Origin: Euleptes europaea
Lineage: Eukaryota > Chordata > Lepidosauria > Squamata > Sphaerodactylidae
Assembly: GCF_029931775.1 (NCBI RefSeq)
Contig: NC_079325.1
Span: forward strand, 37,116,673 to 37,180,672
Direction of reading: 5' to 3'
Length of the DNA: 64,000 nucleotides
Part shown: positions 63,656-64,000 of the stretch, piece by piece
How the letters are laid out: the number at the start of each line of letters is the position of its first letter
Position numbering within the stretch: position 1 is the first letter of the stretch
Notes under the pieces: model-generated
Told to the model about the DNA's origin: nothing
What the model saw: the letters and a program-made list of their open reading frames with translations, nothing else
Database searches by the model: none
Made by a program: the position numbers and the translations under genes

Positions 63656-63857
63656 TAGGGTTGCCAGGTCCGTCACCGGCGGGACATTTTTGGGGCGGAG
63701 CCTGAGGAGGGGGGGTTTGGGGAGGGTAGGGTCTTCAATGCCATAGAGTCCAATTGTCAAAGCGGCCATTTTCTCCAGGTGAACTGATCTCTATTGGCTG
63801 GAGATCAGTTGTATTAGCCGGAGATCTCCAGCTACTATCTGGAGGTTGGCAAGCCTA
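63656..63857 (-). mobile_element. hAT MITE (TAGGGTTGCCA family)
   Basis: TAGGGTTGCCA...TTGGCAAGCCTA with a perfect duplication GAACCTAC (63648-63655, 63858-63865). Confidence 0.92.
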
Positions 63858-64000
63858 GAACCTACCTAAGCACTGCAGTTTTGTACTTAGCTGTGGTGTT
63901 TTGCACCAATTGCCACCTGTGGCTGGTTATTGCTGTGCATCCTTCCAGTAAGTCCAAAGGTGAACCTGGAGAACCAGTTCAAGGCATTTTGGCCCAGGAA

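Noticed and set aside
51409-64000. Further ENTPD2 exons
   Set aside because: I looked for the expected YGIVLDAGSSHT exon and later ACR motifs and found none; intron 1 seems to run past the window edge.

Overview
The window is vertebrate nuclear DNA, almost certainly from a squamate reptile (lizard or snake; a gecko is possible but unproven). It holds an RTE-BovB LINE, several SINEs carrying a BovB-like 3' tail (Sauria-type SINEs, including 5S-rRNA-derived ones), CR1, L2-like and L1-like LINE pieces, a tRNA-Ala-derived SINE, a Tc1 element and many short hAT elements. Three host genes are interrupted by introns with canonical GT/AG borders and show strong protein similarity to known amniote genes.

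Layout. (1) 2341-14481, minus strand: UAP1L1, eight coding exons, with the last (C-terminal) exon probably left of the window. (2) 17123-25993, plus strand: SAPCD2, all six coding exons, 353 codons, complete. UAP1L1 and SAPCD2 are head to head, about 2.6 kb apart, each with a GC-rich 5' end. The SAPCD2 upstream region carries two CCAAT boxes and a perfect CRE. (3) 51286-51408, plus strand: first coding exon of ENTPD2; the rest lies beyond the right edge, so intron 1 is at least 12.6 kb. The order and orientation UAP1L1-SAPCD2-ENTPD2 matches human 9q34.3 read in reverse (from memory). No other gene could be supported in the 25 kb between SAPCD2 and ENTPD2 or in the 12.6 kb after ENTPD2 exon 1.

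The rest is dominated by transposable elements, many nested and many with intact target-site duplications. The commonest is a short hAT-type element of about 200 bp (TAGGGTTGCCA ends, 8-bp duplications; about 17 copies or fragments). Others are a tRNA-Ala SINE, a type-II-tRNA-like SINE, tRNA-headed Sauria-type SINEs, 5S-headed SINEs and a mosaic tRNA/5S/BovB-tail SINE. I saw no retrovirus, LTR element, Polinton, CRISPR array or true tRNA/rRNA gene.

The most striking object is a 690-bp non-autonomous hAT element at 49791-50480 with a perfect 8-bp target duplication. It carries inside it a 306-bp piece of a phosphorylase kinase alpha gene: upstream DNA, 5' UTR, the complete 26-codon first exon and its splice donor. 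An 'empty' sibling without the gene piece sits at 13562-13943 in the same window, so the captured segment can be delimited almost to the base. This is a Pack-type gene capture by a vertebrate hAT element.
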